Origin: Flavobacteriia bacterium
Lineage (GTDB): Bacteria > Bacteroidota > Bacteroidia > Flavobacteriales > Schleiferiaceae
NCBI GenBank assembly: GCA_013373425.1
Contig: JABXHW010000033.1
Span: 1-64,000 of the forward strand
Direction: 5' to 3'
Length of the DNA: 64,000 nucleotides
This document shows positions 35,198 through 43,336 of this stretch, piece by piece. Position 1 is the first letter of the stretch. Every line of letters begins with the position of its first letter. Both the position numbers and the translations under genes were made by a program. Below the pieces are notes generated by a model. It had not been told where the DNA came from, made no database searches, and saw nothing but the letters and a program-made list of their open reading frames with translations.

Positions 35198-35227
35198 TTG
35201 TGCGGAATTAGAATTTCCGTACGTTTG
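35198..35227 (+). promoter_or_regulatory. Canonical Bacteroidota promoter without a downstream ORF
   Basis: TTG (35198-35200), a 19-nt spacer and TACGTTTG (35220-35227) match the consensus perfectly. An intrinsic terminator follows about 58 nt later with no ORF in between, so the promoter should drive a short RNA. Confidence 0.85.
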
Positions 35228-35232
35228 TAAAG

Positions 35233-35318
35233 AGAGAGAAAATTTTTGCGTCCTGAGAGAGAGAGCGAAGCACGCAGAGAGTGGAAAGGTTCCCCGCCCG
35301 GGGGACCTTTCTTTTTTT
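35233..35318 (+). ncRNA. Candidate small RNA, about 85 nt
   Basis: Bounded by a perfect promoter (35198-35227) and a strong terminator (35285-35319), with no ORF of useful length. The predicted RNA has a purine-rich, largely single-stranded 5' part (two GA-repeat tracts), an internal TGCGT/ACGCA stem that encloses the second GA tract in a ~20-nt loop, and the terminator hairpin. It lies between the E1 gene and the RsmB-like gene, both on the same strand. I do not recognise it as 6S, SRP, tmRNA or RNase P. A trans-acting regulator is an inference; an attenuator of the downstream gene is an alternative, but that gene has its own -7 element. Confidence 0.65.
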
Positions 35319-35319
35319 T
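35285..35319 (+). terminator. Intrinsic terminator of the candidate small RNA
   Basis: An 11-bp stem (AAAGGTTCCCC with GGGGGACCTTT, one T-G pair) closing a 4-nt GCCC loop, followed by C and T8. Confidence 0.93.
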
Positions 35320-35372
35320 ACCCCTACCTCACCTCATCCTCCACTTCTTCTGACTTATTGACTTCCCTACCC

Positions 35373-35380
35373 TACCTTTG
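35373..35380 (+). promoter_or_regulatory. Promoter -7 element TACCTTTG of the RsmB-like gene
   Basis: Exact TAnnTTTG match 38 nt upstream of the ATG at 35419. A TTG lies only 12 nt upstream of it, so the -33 assignment is unclear. Confidence 0.5.
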
Positions 35381-35418
35381 TTTAAGATTGATATGACAAT
35401 CGCTTAAGCCATCCGAAC

Positions 35419-36618
35419 ATGAAGATGTTTCCCAACACCGTCGCTGGAGTCATTGAAGCACTCGAAACGAGCTTCGGGAAAAACATATACGCCGATAAAG
35501 TCGTTGATCGACTTCTCAAACGAAACAAAAAATGGGGTTCTCGAGATCGCGCCTTTGTGGCGGAGCACACCTATGAAATTGTTAGGAATTGGCGTCTGCT
35601 CTGGTGGATACTCGACATGGAACCCGAACTGAAACGAAAGACACTCTGGAAGCTAGTGGGTGTTTACTTTCTCTGGCGTGAGGTTGAACTACCTGATTGG
35701 CCAAAATTCGACAGCATTCGCGATTTCGACATCAAGTCCAGGCTAAAGGAATTGCCAGAAGATACAGGAATTACAGAGAGTTTTCCGGCTTGGATGAACG
35801 AGTTGATGACGGAGGAACTAGGCGAAGCTTGGCCAGAGATCGCTCACGCATTGAATGAAGAGGCAAGAGTTTATCTGCGAATCAATCATATAAAATCGAA
35901 CGAACGAGATGTGTTGGATGCACTAGCTGAAGCGGGAATTCAAGCGAATCCTGTTCCGAACCAACCGGGTGCGTTGTATATCGAAGGACGACCAAGACTC
36001 AATCGTATTGAAGCATTCCAAGATGGATGGTTTGAGGTTCAAGATGCTGGTTCGCAATCCATCGCTCCTTATGTAGGCGCAGAACCAGGAATGAAAGTCA
36101 TTGATGCATGCTCAGGCGCTGGTGGTAAAGCACTCCATTTGGCCGATTTGATGAAGGGCCAAGGTGAAATCATCTGCATGGATATTGAGGAGCGAAAGCT
36201 CTATGAGTTGGAGAAAAGAGCAGAAAGAGCAGGTGTCGATTTCATTTCAACACATCCCATCACCGATAGAAAATTCACTCAACGCTATTACGAGTGGGCT
36301 GATAGACTCTTATTGGATGTGCCCTGTTCTGGAACTGGCGTCATCAAGCGAGATCCCGATACGAAGTGGAAGCTTCAGCCCGAGCATTTGGAGAGAACGA
36401 TAGAAATCCAAGAAGACATTTTGGATAGGTATACTGACATGCTGAAACCTGGCGGTGAAGTGATTTACGCCACTTGCAGTATTCTCAAATCAGAAAATGA
36501 AAATCAAGTCCAGAAATTCTTGGAGAACCGAAGTGGTTTTGAGCTTGTAGAGGACAAGCGAGTAAACCCCTCTTCCTACTCAGATGGCTTTTATATGGCC
36601 AGAATTCGTAAACTTTGA
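35419..36618 (+). CDS. RsmB/NOP2-type RNA m5C methyltransferase
   Basis: 399-aa SAM-dependent RNA cytosine-C5 methyltransferase. SAM motif I is VIDACSGAGGKALHLADLM; the two conserved cysteines are in LLLDVPCSGTGVIKRDPDTK and YATCSILKSENENQVQKFL. An N-terminal domain (~1-130) resembles the NusB-like region of RsmB, but the protein is shorter than E. coli RsmB (429 aa) and I cannot tell whether the target is 16S rRNA C967 or another site. It is followed 18 bp later by murQ, so the two may share a transcript. Confidence 0.93.
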   Translation: MKMFPNTVAGVIEALETSFGKNIYADKVVDRLLKRNKKWGSRDRAFVAEHTYEIVRNWRLLWWILDMEPELKRKTLWKLVGVYFLWREVELPDWPKFDSIRDFDIKSRLKELPEDTGITESFPAWMNELMTEELGEAWPEIAHALNEEARVYLRINHIKSNERDVLDALAEAGIQANPVPNQPGALYIEGRPRLNRIEAFQDGWFEVQDAGSQSIAPYVGAEPGMKVIDACSGAGGKALHLADLMKGQGEIICMDIEERKLYELEKRAERAGVDFISTHPITDRKFTQRYYEWADRLLLDVPCSGTGVIKRDPDTKWKLQPEHLERTIEIQEDILDRYTDMLKPGGEVIYATCSILKSENENQVQKFLENRSGFELVEDKRVNPSSYSDGFYMARIRKL

Positions 36619-36636
36619 TCTTCTCAATCCTTTCAT

Positions 36637-37452
36637 ATGTCATTTAACCGCATCACTGAACAATCCAGTCATTATAACGACTTAGAACAACAGTCGACTG
36701 AGCAGCTTCTCACCTGGATCAATGAAGAGGATCGCAAGGTACCAGAAGCAATTGCCCCGTTAATTCCAAGGATAGCTGAGTTCGTTGATACCGTGTATAA
36801 GCGGATGGAACAAGGCGGTCGATTATTCTACATTGGCGCAGGTACCAGTGGCCGTTTAGGCGTTGTGGATGCGAGCGAATGCCCTCCTACTTTTGGCGTT
36901 CCTCATGGCTGGGTGATTGGGTTGATTGCAGGAGGAGATGGCGCCATGCGAGAAGCCGTAGAGTTCGCTGAAGACAACGACAATGGAGCTTGGAAAGATC
37001 TGGAAGAGCACGCCATTGGAGAGAATGATACGTTAGTGGGAATTGCGGCAAGCGGTACTACGCCTTATGTCATTGGTGGGCTAGCTAAAGCGAAGAGTCG
37101 AGGTATTCTGACTGCCTGTATTACTTGCAACCCAGGTACGCCCGTGAGCGAACATGCTGACTTCCCTTTTGAAGCGATTACTGGACCTGAATTCGTTACT
37201 GGATCTACACGAATGAAAGCAGGAACGGCTCAGAAGCTCATCCTAAACATGATTTCTACAGCGGTTATGATTCGCTTAGGACGTGTGGTTGGAAATCGAA
37301 TGGTTGACATGCAGCTGAGTAACAACAAGCTCATCGATAGAGGGACAAGAATGGTCATGGATTCTACTCAGGCGAGTTATGAGAAAGCTCAAGAGCTTCT
37401 TGTAAAACACGGTAGTGTGAGAAAGGCTATTGAGGCTTATTCTGCAGACTGA
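36637..37452 (+). CDS. murQ: N-acetylmuramic acid 6-phosphate etherase
   Basis: 271-aa SIS-domain lyase that cleaves the D-lactyl ether of MurNAc-6-phosphate during peptidoglycan recycling. The SIS signature is FYIGAGTSGRLGVVDASECP and the active-site region is TGPEFVTGSTRMKAGTAQKL. E. coli MurQ is 298 aa; about 270 aa is common in Bacteroidota. No MurNAc kinase or PTS gene is adjacent. The 3' end overlaps the convergent histidine kinase by 16 bp. Confidence 0.97.
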   Translation: MSFNRITEQSSHYNDLEQQSTEQLLTWINEEDRKVPEAIAPLIPRIAEFVDTVYKRMEQGGRLFYIGAGTSGRLGVVDASECPPTFGVPHGWVIGLIAGGDGAMREAVEFAEDNDNGAWKDLEEHAIGENDTLVGIAASGTTPYVIGGLAKAKSRGILTACITCNPGTPVSEHADFPFEAITGPEFVTGSTRMKAGTAQKLILNMISTAVMIRLGRVVGNRMVDMQLSNNKLIDRGTRMVMDSTQASYEKAQELLVKHGSVRKAIEAYSAD

Positions 37453-38918
37453 TACGGTAAATGGAATGAGAAGGTAGATCCGCCACCAATCGTGGATTCA
37501 ATCTGAAGTTCAGATTCGTGATAATGAAGGAACTCTTGCACTAGAACAAGTCCAAGCCCTGTTCCAGTTTCGTTCTCCGTTCCATTCGTCCAATGGGTAG
37601 TTTTTTTAGCAAGAATGGATTGAATGGTCTTTTCCGACATCCCGACGCCCTGATCTGAAATGCTTACTCGAACGCCACTTTCTTCAGGCTCTACGCTAAA
37701 GCCAATGGTCCCTCCTCTATTGGAGAACTTGATGGAATTGGTGAGTAAGTTGAGAATCACACTTCGCAGCATGTATCGATCTGCAAACACAGTCATTGCC
37801 TGTTCATTGGAGTATTCGAATTGAATGCTCTTATTCACAAAAGAAACTTCCAATAGTCCGCTGAGCTCCTTCATGAATTCATCCATGTCATGCTCTTCGG
37901 GACGATAGCTCAGCATACCTTGCTGACTCCTACTCCAATCCAATACGTTTTCAAGAAGATCATCTACCCGCATAGTACTGGTCTCAATCAACTCAAGCAT
38001 TTCCAGTGCGCCTTTCGTGTCGTTCTCCAATATGCATTCACGAACAAGGTCAGATAAGCCAAGGATAGAACTGATAGGATTCTTCAAATCGTGACTCAAA
38101 ATCGAGAAGAACTTATCCTTCATTCGATTCAAGCTCTCCATCTTATCTTGATCCTCCTTAGACTGCTGAATATTCTGGATGATGGAGATGAAATTCGAAG
38201 GTCTGTTGTCATTGTCCCACGTAGCACTCACAATGACATCGCACCAAATTGGCTCACCGCCTTCGCCAATGTAGCGTTTCTCAATGCGATAGTGATTACT
38301 GCGCTTCTCGAGCATTTCATTGAACAATTCACTTTCCCTTTCGCGATCTTCCGGATAAGTAAGTGAAGGCAAGAAAGCACCTCGAATGCTGCTATCATCC
38401 TCAAATCCAAGCATCTGAGCAAAGGCCTTATTGGCGGCCATGACATAGAATGAAGAGTTAGATAAGACAATTCCACCTTGGGCATTCATAAATATTGAAC
38501 GCAGGCGAGAATCTCCCTTGTTGAGCGGGTTTTCGATAGAGCGTTCCTCTTCAAGTGACATAATTGTACCTACAAAAGCGTCATCTACCCCATCCATCTT
38601 CCGGAAAGTGGCCTTGAACCACCTCAGTCCTCCTTTTGGATGTTGATATCGGAAAGAGAATTCTTGTTTCTCAACTTCACCGTTCATCAACTGCTTATGC
38701 GTGCGGTTGACACGAGCGAGATCTTCTTTATAGATTACAGAACGCGCTGAAGAGCCTACTACAAAACAAGTTTCATCTAGGCCGAGGAGTCTCAGTAACT
38801 CGCGATTCACATATTGAACATTGGAGTTACCATCGGTGACAACCACACCTACAGGAAGCTGTTCGTAAGCTTGAAAGCTTACATTTGAGATATCGGTATT
38901 TGTCTCGTGCTTAGACAA
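37437..38918 (-). CDS. PAS-domain sensor histidine kinase (soluble)
   Basis: 493-aa cytoplasmic hybrid-less kinase with no transmembrane segments. Two PAS domains (~residues 15-120 and 135-255; AYEQLPVGVVVTDGNSNVQY, then WCDVIVSATWDNDNRPSNFI), HisKA (~270-335) with the phospho-acceptor histidine in FFSILSHDLKNPISSILG, and HATPase_c (~385-490) with LLTNSIKFSNRGGT, DQGVGM and GTGLGLVLVQEF. It senses an unknown intracellular signal. No response regulator is adjacent, so its partner is elsewhere. A -7 element lies about 30 nt upstream. Confidence 0.93.
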   Translation of the reverse strand: MSKHETNTDISNVSFQAYEQLPVGVVVTDGNSNVQYVNRELLRLLGLDETCFVVGSSARSVIYKEDLARVNRTHKQLMNGEVEKQEFSFRYQHPKGGLRWFKATFRKMDGVDDAFVGTIMSLEEERSIENPLNKGDSRLRSIFMNAQGGIVLSNSSFYVMAANKAFAQMLGFEDDSSIRGAFLPSLTYPEDRERESELFNEMLEKRSNHYRIEKRYIGEGGEPIWCDVIVSATWDNDNRPSNFISIIQNIQQSKEDQDKMESLNRMKDKFFSILSHDLKNPISSILGLSDLVRECILENDTKGALEMLELIETSTMRVDDLLENVLDWSRSQQGMLSYRPEEHDMDEFMKELSGLLEVSFVNKSIQFEYSNEQAMTVFADRYMLRSVILNLLTNSIKFSNRGGTIGFSVEPEESGVRVSISDQGVGMSEKTIQSILAKKTTHWTNGTENETGTGLGLVLVQEFLHYHESELQIESTIGGGSTFSFHLPYQSAE

Positions 38919-38946
38919 AAGTTAGTAGCGTTTCATTCAAGGCGAA

Positions 38947-38954
38947 CAAAAGTA
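38947..38954 (-). promoter_or_regulatory. Promoter -7 element TACTTTTG
   Basis: On the minus strand TACTTTTG matches TAnnTTTG and lies 28 nt upstream of the kinase ATG; the -33 element is not clear. Confidence 0.45.
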
Positions 38955-39022
38955 ACGGATATTTTCCAGCTAGTATCACATGAAATCAATAGTTAAACAT
39001 TCATTGTAATAAATCTAACATT

Positions 39023-40030
39023 TTGAAATCTAGACGTTTAATATTGATGCTATTTCTACTCGTATTAGCATCCTGTTCATCACGTGAAGACGAGTCCACA
39101 ATCTACAGTTATCGAGCCCTCTCCATCCCCTCCGAAGATATCATTTGGGCCGCAGCTTCTGAAGGACTGGTAATTCGATCCACTGACGCGGGCTTGACCT
39201 GGGATACTGTGAGTGTTCCTGGCTATGTAGGAGAATTTCGAGATATCCATGCATGGAGTGATGAATCCGCTGTAGTCATGGGCATTGCTTCGCCAGGCCT
39301 CGTGTTTAAGACTAATGATGGTGGTAAGTCCTGGCGTGAAGTGTACCAACAAACAGATGAGGCTACCTTTTTTGATCAAATGGATTTCAACGACATTGGT
39401 GGTGGAATTATTTGGGGAGATCCTATTGATGGAACCTGGAATATCATTGGGACGAACGACTTCGGAGAGCACTGGGTTCGACAAATGAGTAACTCGATTT
39501 CAGCAGACTCTGGAGATGTGTCGTTCGCAGCTTCTGGGAGTGCGCTACTTGTGAACGATTCAAATTACATCTCCTTTACTGGAGGATATGGTGGCAAGAT
39601 GTATTCCTATAAACCACGCACCTCAACATCCTTGTATACAGATACCAGTAGCACTTCTGGTGTGTATTCGGCTACACAGTTCAACGACTCTACCATTGTA
39701 TTTGTCGGTGGTGATTATCGATTTGATGATCTCACCAGAAATGCTTGTGGCGTGGTGTACATGGATGGTCTAGACTTTCACGTGGCATGGCCCGAAGAAG
39801 GCATTCGTGGCTATCGAAGTTGTGTAGTCACTGTACATCCGAAATTATTGATCTCATGCGGTCCAACCGGCATGGATTGGTCAAGTGACGGTTTAGTGTG
39901 GCATCCACTAAACAACGATGGAGCGAATGTGTTGGCAGTATCGCCAAAAACAAACCGAGTTTGGGCTGCCGGCAAAGGTGGGATTTGGGAAGTGTCTCTG
40001 CCAGAAGACGCCAAACTCGGTGCAAACTGA
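39023..40030 (+). CDS. BNR/YCF48-like beta-propeller lipoprotein
   Basis: 335-aa lipoprotein with lipobox LVLASC (Cys ~residue 18). Repeats such as IRSTDAGLTWDT, FKTNDGGKSWREV and IGTNDFGEHWVR are the SxDxGxxW (Asp-box/BNR) motif of YCF48/sialidase-like six- or seven-bladed propellers. No sialidase catalytic arginine triad is evident, so it is probably a structural or binding propeller of the type often annotated as oxidoreductase or photosystem assembly-like. The start is a TTG at 39023; the first in-frame ATG (39047) would remove the basic residues of the signal sequence. Confidence 0.82.
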   Translation: MKSRRLILMLFLLVLASCSSREDESTIYSYRALSIPSEDIIWAAASEGLVIRSTDAGLTWDTVSVPGYVGEFRDIHAWSDESAVVMGIASPGLVFKTNDGGKSWREVYQQTDEATFFDQMDFNDIGGGIIWGDPIDGTWNIIGTNDFGEHWVRQMSNSISADSGDVSFAASGSALLVNDSNYISFTGGYGGKMYSYKPRTSTSLYTDTSSTSGVYSATQFNDSTIVFVGGDYRFDDLTRNACGVVYMDGLDFHVAWPEEGIRGYRSCVVTVHPKLLISCGPTGMDWSSDGLVWHPLNNDGANVLAVSPKTNRVWAAGKGGIWEVSLPEDAKLGAN

Positions 40031-40061
40031 GGATTGGTTTTGTGGAGGCCTCTATTAAATA

Positions 40062-40091
40062 GAAGTAGTCCACCTTTCGGTAGACTACTTC
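40062..40091. terminator. Hairpin between convergent genes, candidate bidirectional terminator
   Basis: GAAGTAGTC pairs with GACTACTTC (9 bp), then after one mismatch ACC pairs with GGT around a TTTC loop. No U-tract follows on either strand, so terminator function is inferred from position between two convergent lipoprotein genes. Confidence 0.5.
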
Positions 40092-40115
40092 GCCCCTAAA
40101 GAACGTAGTGGCGAC

Positions 40116-40634
40116 CTAGCGTGCAAATGCGCCTACTACGAGATAAGTTGTCAAGTCTGTTGTGCTGATGTCCTGTGTAGGATCGTGCACTACAAAGAAT
40201 GCTTCATAAGATGCTGTGATTTCTTCGTAAGACATGTTCGCTGTCTGTGAAGCTGTCACGGTTCCACCGTTTCCTGAAGCCATCTGTACAAATACATTCT
40301 GATTTGGCGACTCATTGTATGGAGTACCGTTTGGAGTATTCGCTGGATCCGCTGCATCGTGTGCATGAATCATATACATTTCCCCATCCAAAGTATTCAT
40401 CAATGTGACAGTGATTTTACAAGAGTTCTCATCAATCTCTTCCACTTCCATCATTGCTGAAAAGTCACTCGGGTGAGTTCCTGAATAGCTCCCACTGAAG
40501 TCATATGTGTACGACATAGTCATAGGCTCGTCGTCCATCATATCATCTTCTTCACTACAGGAAGCAAAACCAATAGCCATAACCATTGCGAGTGTTACTT
40601 TTCCTGCTTTCTTCCAACTGTTCAATGCTAATTT
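40116..40634 (-). CDS. CHRD-like lipoprotein, hypothetical
   Basis: 172 aa from the ATG at 40634 (an in-frame GTG 30 bp upstream is possible). Signal sequence and lipobox (MAIGFASC) are followed by a Met/Asp/Glu-rich linker (EEDDMMDDEPMTMS) and a domain with SGSYSGTHPSDFSAMMEVEE, YMIHAHDAADPANTPNGTPY and VVGAFAR. The HxHxAA motif resembles CHRD-type beta-sandwich domains, though the protein is short. An envelope role is likely. It is divergent from the SQR-like gene, and the shared upstream region contains an Fnr/Crp-like palindrome. Confidence 0.68.
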   Translation of the reverse strand, partial: KLALNSWKKAGKVTLAMVMAIGFASCSEEDDMMDDEPMTMSYTYDFSGSYSGTHPSDFSAMMEVEEIDENSCKITVTLMNTLDGEMYMIHAHDAADPANTPNGTPYNESPNQNVFVQMASGNGGTVTASQTANMSYEEITASYEAFFVVHDPTQDISTTDLTTYLVVGAFAR

Positions 40635-40740
40635 CATAACTGTTTTGTTGTTGTTATGCTTCACTTACGGGCTGATAAGGGGGGTCGGATTTCACATATG
40701 AGAACATTTTTTCTAACTCATTGATATACAAATGGTTGAA

Positions 40741-40758
40741 ACATGATATTTATCATGT
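40741..40758. promoter_or_regulatory. Perfect palindrome resembling an Fnr/Crp-family operator
   Basis: ACATGATATTTATCATGT: 8-bp arms around TT. It contains TGAT-N4-ATCA, the core of Fnr/Dnr sites. Its centre is about 85 bp from the SQR-like ATG and 115 bp from the CHRD-like ATG. A weak -7 element (TACCTTGT, 40801-40808) would place it about 64 nt upstream of the start of transcription. Confidence 0.6.
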
Positions 40759-40833
40759 CGCATTGTGACCGTCCTCACCATTCGTTCATATGGATGGGGC
40801 TACCTTGTTATTGAAAAACAAAACCACTTAGCC

Positions 40834-42036
40834 ATGAAAAGGACAGTAATCATCGGAGGCAATTTCGCCGGCTTCACCGCAGCCTTGGAGCTTAAACGCA
40901 AGGGCGGTGAGGAACAACAGGTTATCGTTATCGATAAGAGTCCTGTTTTCACATTCATTCCAAGTTTAATCTGGGTTCCTTTCAGAAGAAGAGATATGAA
41001 AGACATCACTATTAAAAAGGATGTCATCTTCAAGAAGAAGGGAGTCGACTTTGTCTTAGCAGAAGCTTTGAAGGTCAACCCAGATGAGAATAAAGTAATC
41101 ACGAACAAAGGTGACTTTACCTACGACCACCTCGTTATCGCAACTGGTCCGAAAGTGAAGTATGATGTAGCTCCTGGAGTTGCTGAATACGCGCACTACA
41201 TCGGAACACCAAATGGTGCGATGAAAACCCGTCAAGCGCTGGATGAATTCGCTAAAAACCCTGGTCCAGTTGTCATCGGCGCCACACAAAGCGCAGGTTG
41301 TATGGGTGCTGCATATGAGTTCCTATTCAACTTTGAGAAGTGGGCGCGTGAGAAGAAGATCAGAAAGAAAATAGACCTTCACTGGGTAACTCCAGAGACC
41401 TTCTTAGGACACTTTGGGATCGACGGCATGACTGGAGCCAAGATGATGTTGGAAACCTTCATGAAGATGTTCAATATTCACTTCCACACTGAAGTTGGCG
41501 TAGTGAAGATGGACAAGAATCAAGTTTTCCTTACGGACGGAACAGCTCTCCCCTACAAGTTTAGTATGATGATGCCTCCATTCGTGGGAGTTGACTTCGT
41601 GCAAAATAGCCCTGAGCTGCAAGCAACAGCAGCAGGATACGTTCCGGTAGGCGAAGATTATCGTCATCCGACTTACCCTAACATTTGGGCAGCGGGAATC
41701 GCAGTAGATGTCAAGCTACCATTCAAGCCTGGTAAAGTACCGTTTGGCAGCCCTAAAACAGGATTCCCAAGTGACGAAACTGGCAAAATTGTGGCAGAGA
41801 ACATCGTAAGAGTTGAAAAGGGCAACAACAATCTCAAACGCAAGGCTTGGGGTAAAATCCCTGGACTCTGTGTCATGGATGCAGGCAAGAAAGAGGTTTG
41901 GATTATCAGTAACCACCTCTTTAAGCCAAGAGCGTTTGCCATTATGGTTCCCAACGTACTTTACGACTTCGGTAAGGTGTTGTTCGAGAAGTACTTCATG
42001 TGGAAAACCAGACATGGATACAGCTATCTCCCTTAG
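40834..42036 (+). CDS. Sulfide:quinone oxidoreductase-like flavoprotein
   Basis: 400-aa FAD-dependent two-dinucleotide-binding-domain protein from the ATG at 40834. FAD motif TVIIGGNFAGFTAALEL at the N-terminus, the ATG-like VIATGPKVKY, and SQR-type segments LHWVTPETFLGHFGIDGM and the C-terminal EKYFMWKTRHGYSYLP membrane-associated tail. Cysteines present are only Cys156 (SAGCMG) and Cys346 (PGLCVMD); position 124, a third cysteine in the Aquifex enzyme as I recall, is Gly. The two conserved redox cysteines remain, so sulfide or polysulfide oxidation to quinone is plausible, while other NDH-2-like substrates cannot be excluded. Terminator downstream. Confidence 0.83.
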   Translation: MKRTVIIGGNFAGFTAALELKRKGGEEQQVIVIDKSPVFTFIPSLIWVPFRRRDMKDITIKKDVIFKKKGVDFVLAEALKVNPDENKVITNKGDFTYDHLVIATGPKVKYDVAPGVAEYAHYIGTPNGAMKTRQALDEFAKNPGPVVIGATQSAGCMGAAYEFLFNFEKWAREKKIRKKIDLHWVTPETFLGHFGIDGMTGAKMMLETFMKMFNIHFHTEVGVVKMDKNQVFLTDGTALPYKFSMMMPPFVGVDFVQNSPELQATAAGYVPVGEDYRHPTYPNIWAAGIAVDVKLPFKPGKVPFGSPKTGFPSDETGKIVAENIVRVEKGNNNLKRKAWGKIPGLCVMDAGKKEVWIISNHLFKPRAFAIMVPNVLYDFGKVLFEKYFMWKTRHGYSYLP

Positions 42037-42056
42037 AGTGGCAAGGGTGTTTTGTG

Positions 42057-42096
42057 GATGGGCGCGTGTACAATCGTATAGGCGCTCATCTTTTTT
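42057..42096 (+). terminator. Intrinsic terminator after the SQR-like gene
   Basis: GATGGGCGC pairs with GCGCTCATC (one G-T pair) around a 16-nt loop, followed by T6. Confidence 0.82.
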
Positions 42097-42136
42097 ATGC
42101 CTCGAATAGCTTAAATTGAGGTTCAAATCCTTCAAA

Positions 42137-43336
42137 ATGATTCGTTCCACCTACCTCCTACTCTTGTCGTTGGCGCTAACATCTTGTGGTGTCTTCAGGC
42201 CATCTACCTCTACCCTAATTCAACGAGCAGAACTCGTAAATGCTCCGATTAATGATACCATTCATGCTCAAAACCGTCTTGGACTCTATGTCGTCTACGT
42301 GAAAGTGAACGATCATGAAGAGCCCTTAGAAATGATTTTTGACACTGGCGCAAATCTCACCGTGCTCACCCTAGAAGCCGCGAAGCGATTAGAGCTCGAA
42401 TCCATGGGCGGGATGAGATTGGGCGACTCTCAAGGTCAGAGACAATCCATTCCTTTTGTAATGCTCGATAGACTTCAGCTTGGTCAAGGTGTGTATGAAG
42501 ATATCCTTGCCGCGGTCATTGATTTTCCCGAGAATAGCACCATTACCTGTATGGCCAAAGATGGAATCTTAGGATATCACGTTATTCGTCAGCTTCAGTG
42601 GGCAGTTCATCCTGGTGATACATTGCTAGTTGGATCTACCTCAGATTTGGGCTCTGGTCGTGCGTATCACACCGTGCCTATGGAAGGCTGGAAAGCGCCT
42701 CTTCTCGACGTAGAATTCAAAGGTATGATCTACAAAAATGTGCTTTTTGATTCCGGCAGTACTGGTGGTCTTGATCTTGAAATGGATCGAATCTCCTACA
42801 TCGCCGACAGTATTCCACTCGTTCGAATGATCGATGGTACGAGTCAGGGGGTATATGGCAATAACTTAGACACCGTTCTGGAAGCGAATAACACGAACAT
42901 TGCACTATCAGGCTTCAGTCTTCCATCAGATGTAGAGTATTCCAATAATTCAGACCGGAAAATTGGGATGAAAACATTGGGTCGCCACCATATCATCATT
43001 GACGGTCCTGCACAGCGCCTGCACATAGGTCAAGAAGAAATCCCACATAGACGTTCGCGTTCCCTAAGCATCATACCTAACCTTCAGGATACGACATTGT
43101 ATGTTGCGAATCTCCATATAGGTGGAGACGCCGACCAGATGGGAATTCCACTTCATCAGCGCTTGGTGTCAGTGAATGGGGTTACAGGCACTCAAATGGC
43201 CGAAAGAGAATGCGGCTACTTGGAGTTCATTCTGAATTTGAGAAATACAGACGACCCGCTTGTAATCGAACTGCCTTCAGGCGAGGTTGTAGTGTTCGAA
43301 AAAGAGGAGCTAGAAGCTCAACTTATTGATTATTAG
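42137..43336 (+). CDS. Lipoprotein with two retropepsin-like aspartyl protease domains and a PDZ domain
   Basis: 399 aa from the ATG at 42137 (an in-frame TTG at 42116 is possible). Lipobox ALTSC anchors it to the envelope. The first protease half has MIFDTGANLTVLTLEAAKRL (about residues 70-90), the second VLFDSGSTGGLDLEMDR (~200), followed by a PDZ-like segment (GGDADQMGIPLHQRLVSVNG, ~residues 335-355). Both DTGA and DSGS catalytic motifs are present, so the two halves could form an intramolecular pepsin-like dimer. Bacteroidota often encode such periplasmic aspartyl proteases; the substrate is unknown. The 3' end overlaps the convergent DUF2911 gene by 14 bp. Confidence 0.85.
   Translation: MIRSTYLLLLSLALTSCGVFRPSTSTLIQRAELVNAPINDTIHAQNRLGLYVVYVKVNDHEEPLEMIFDTGANLTVLTLEAAKRLELESMGGMRLGDSQGQRQSIPFVMLDRLQLGQGVYEDILAAVIDFPENSTITCMAKDGILGYHVIRQLQWAVHPGDTLLVGSTSDLGSGRAYHTVPMEGWKAPLLDVEFKGMIYKNVLFDSGSTGGLDLEMDRISYIADSIPLVRMIDGTSQGVYGNNLDTVLEANNTNIALSGFSLPSDVEYSNNSDRKIGMKTLGRHHIIIDGPAQRLHIGQEEIPHRRSRSLSIIPNLQDTTLYVANLHIGGDADQMGIPLHQRLVSVNGVTGTQMAERECGYLEFILNLRNTDDPLVIELPSGEVVVFEKEELEAQLIDY

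Noticed and set aside
35231-35284. GA-rich tract as a microsatellite only
   Set aside because: The two GA tracts differ and lie between a consensus promoter and terminator, so a transcript explains them better than a simple repeat.
42113-42130. GAGGTTCAAATCC resembles a tRNA T-arm
   Set aside because: No acceptor, D- or anticodon arm can be formed around it, and it lies right before a lipoprotein start.
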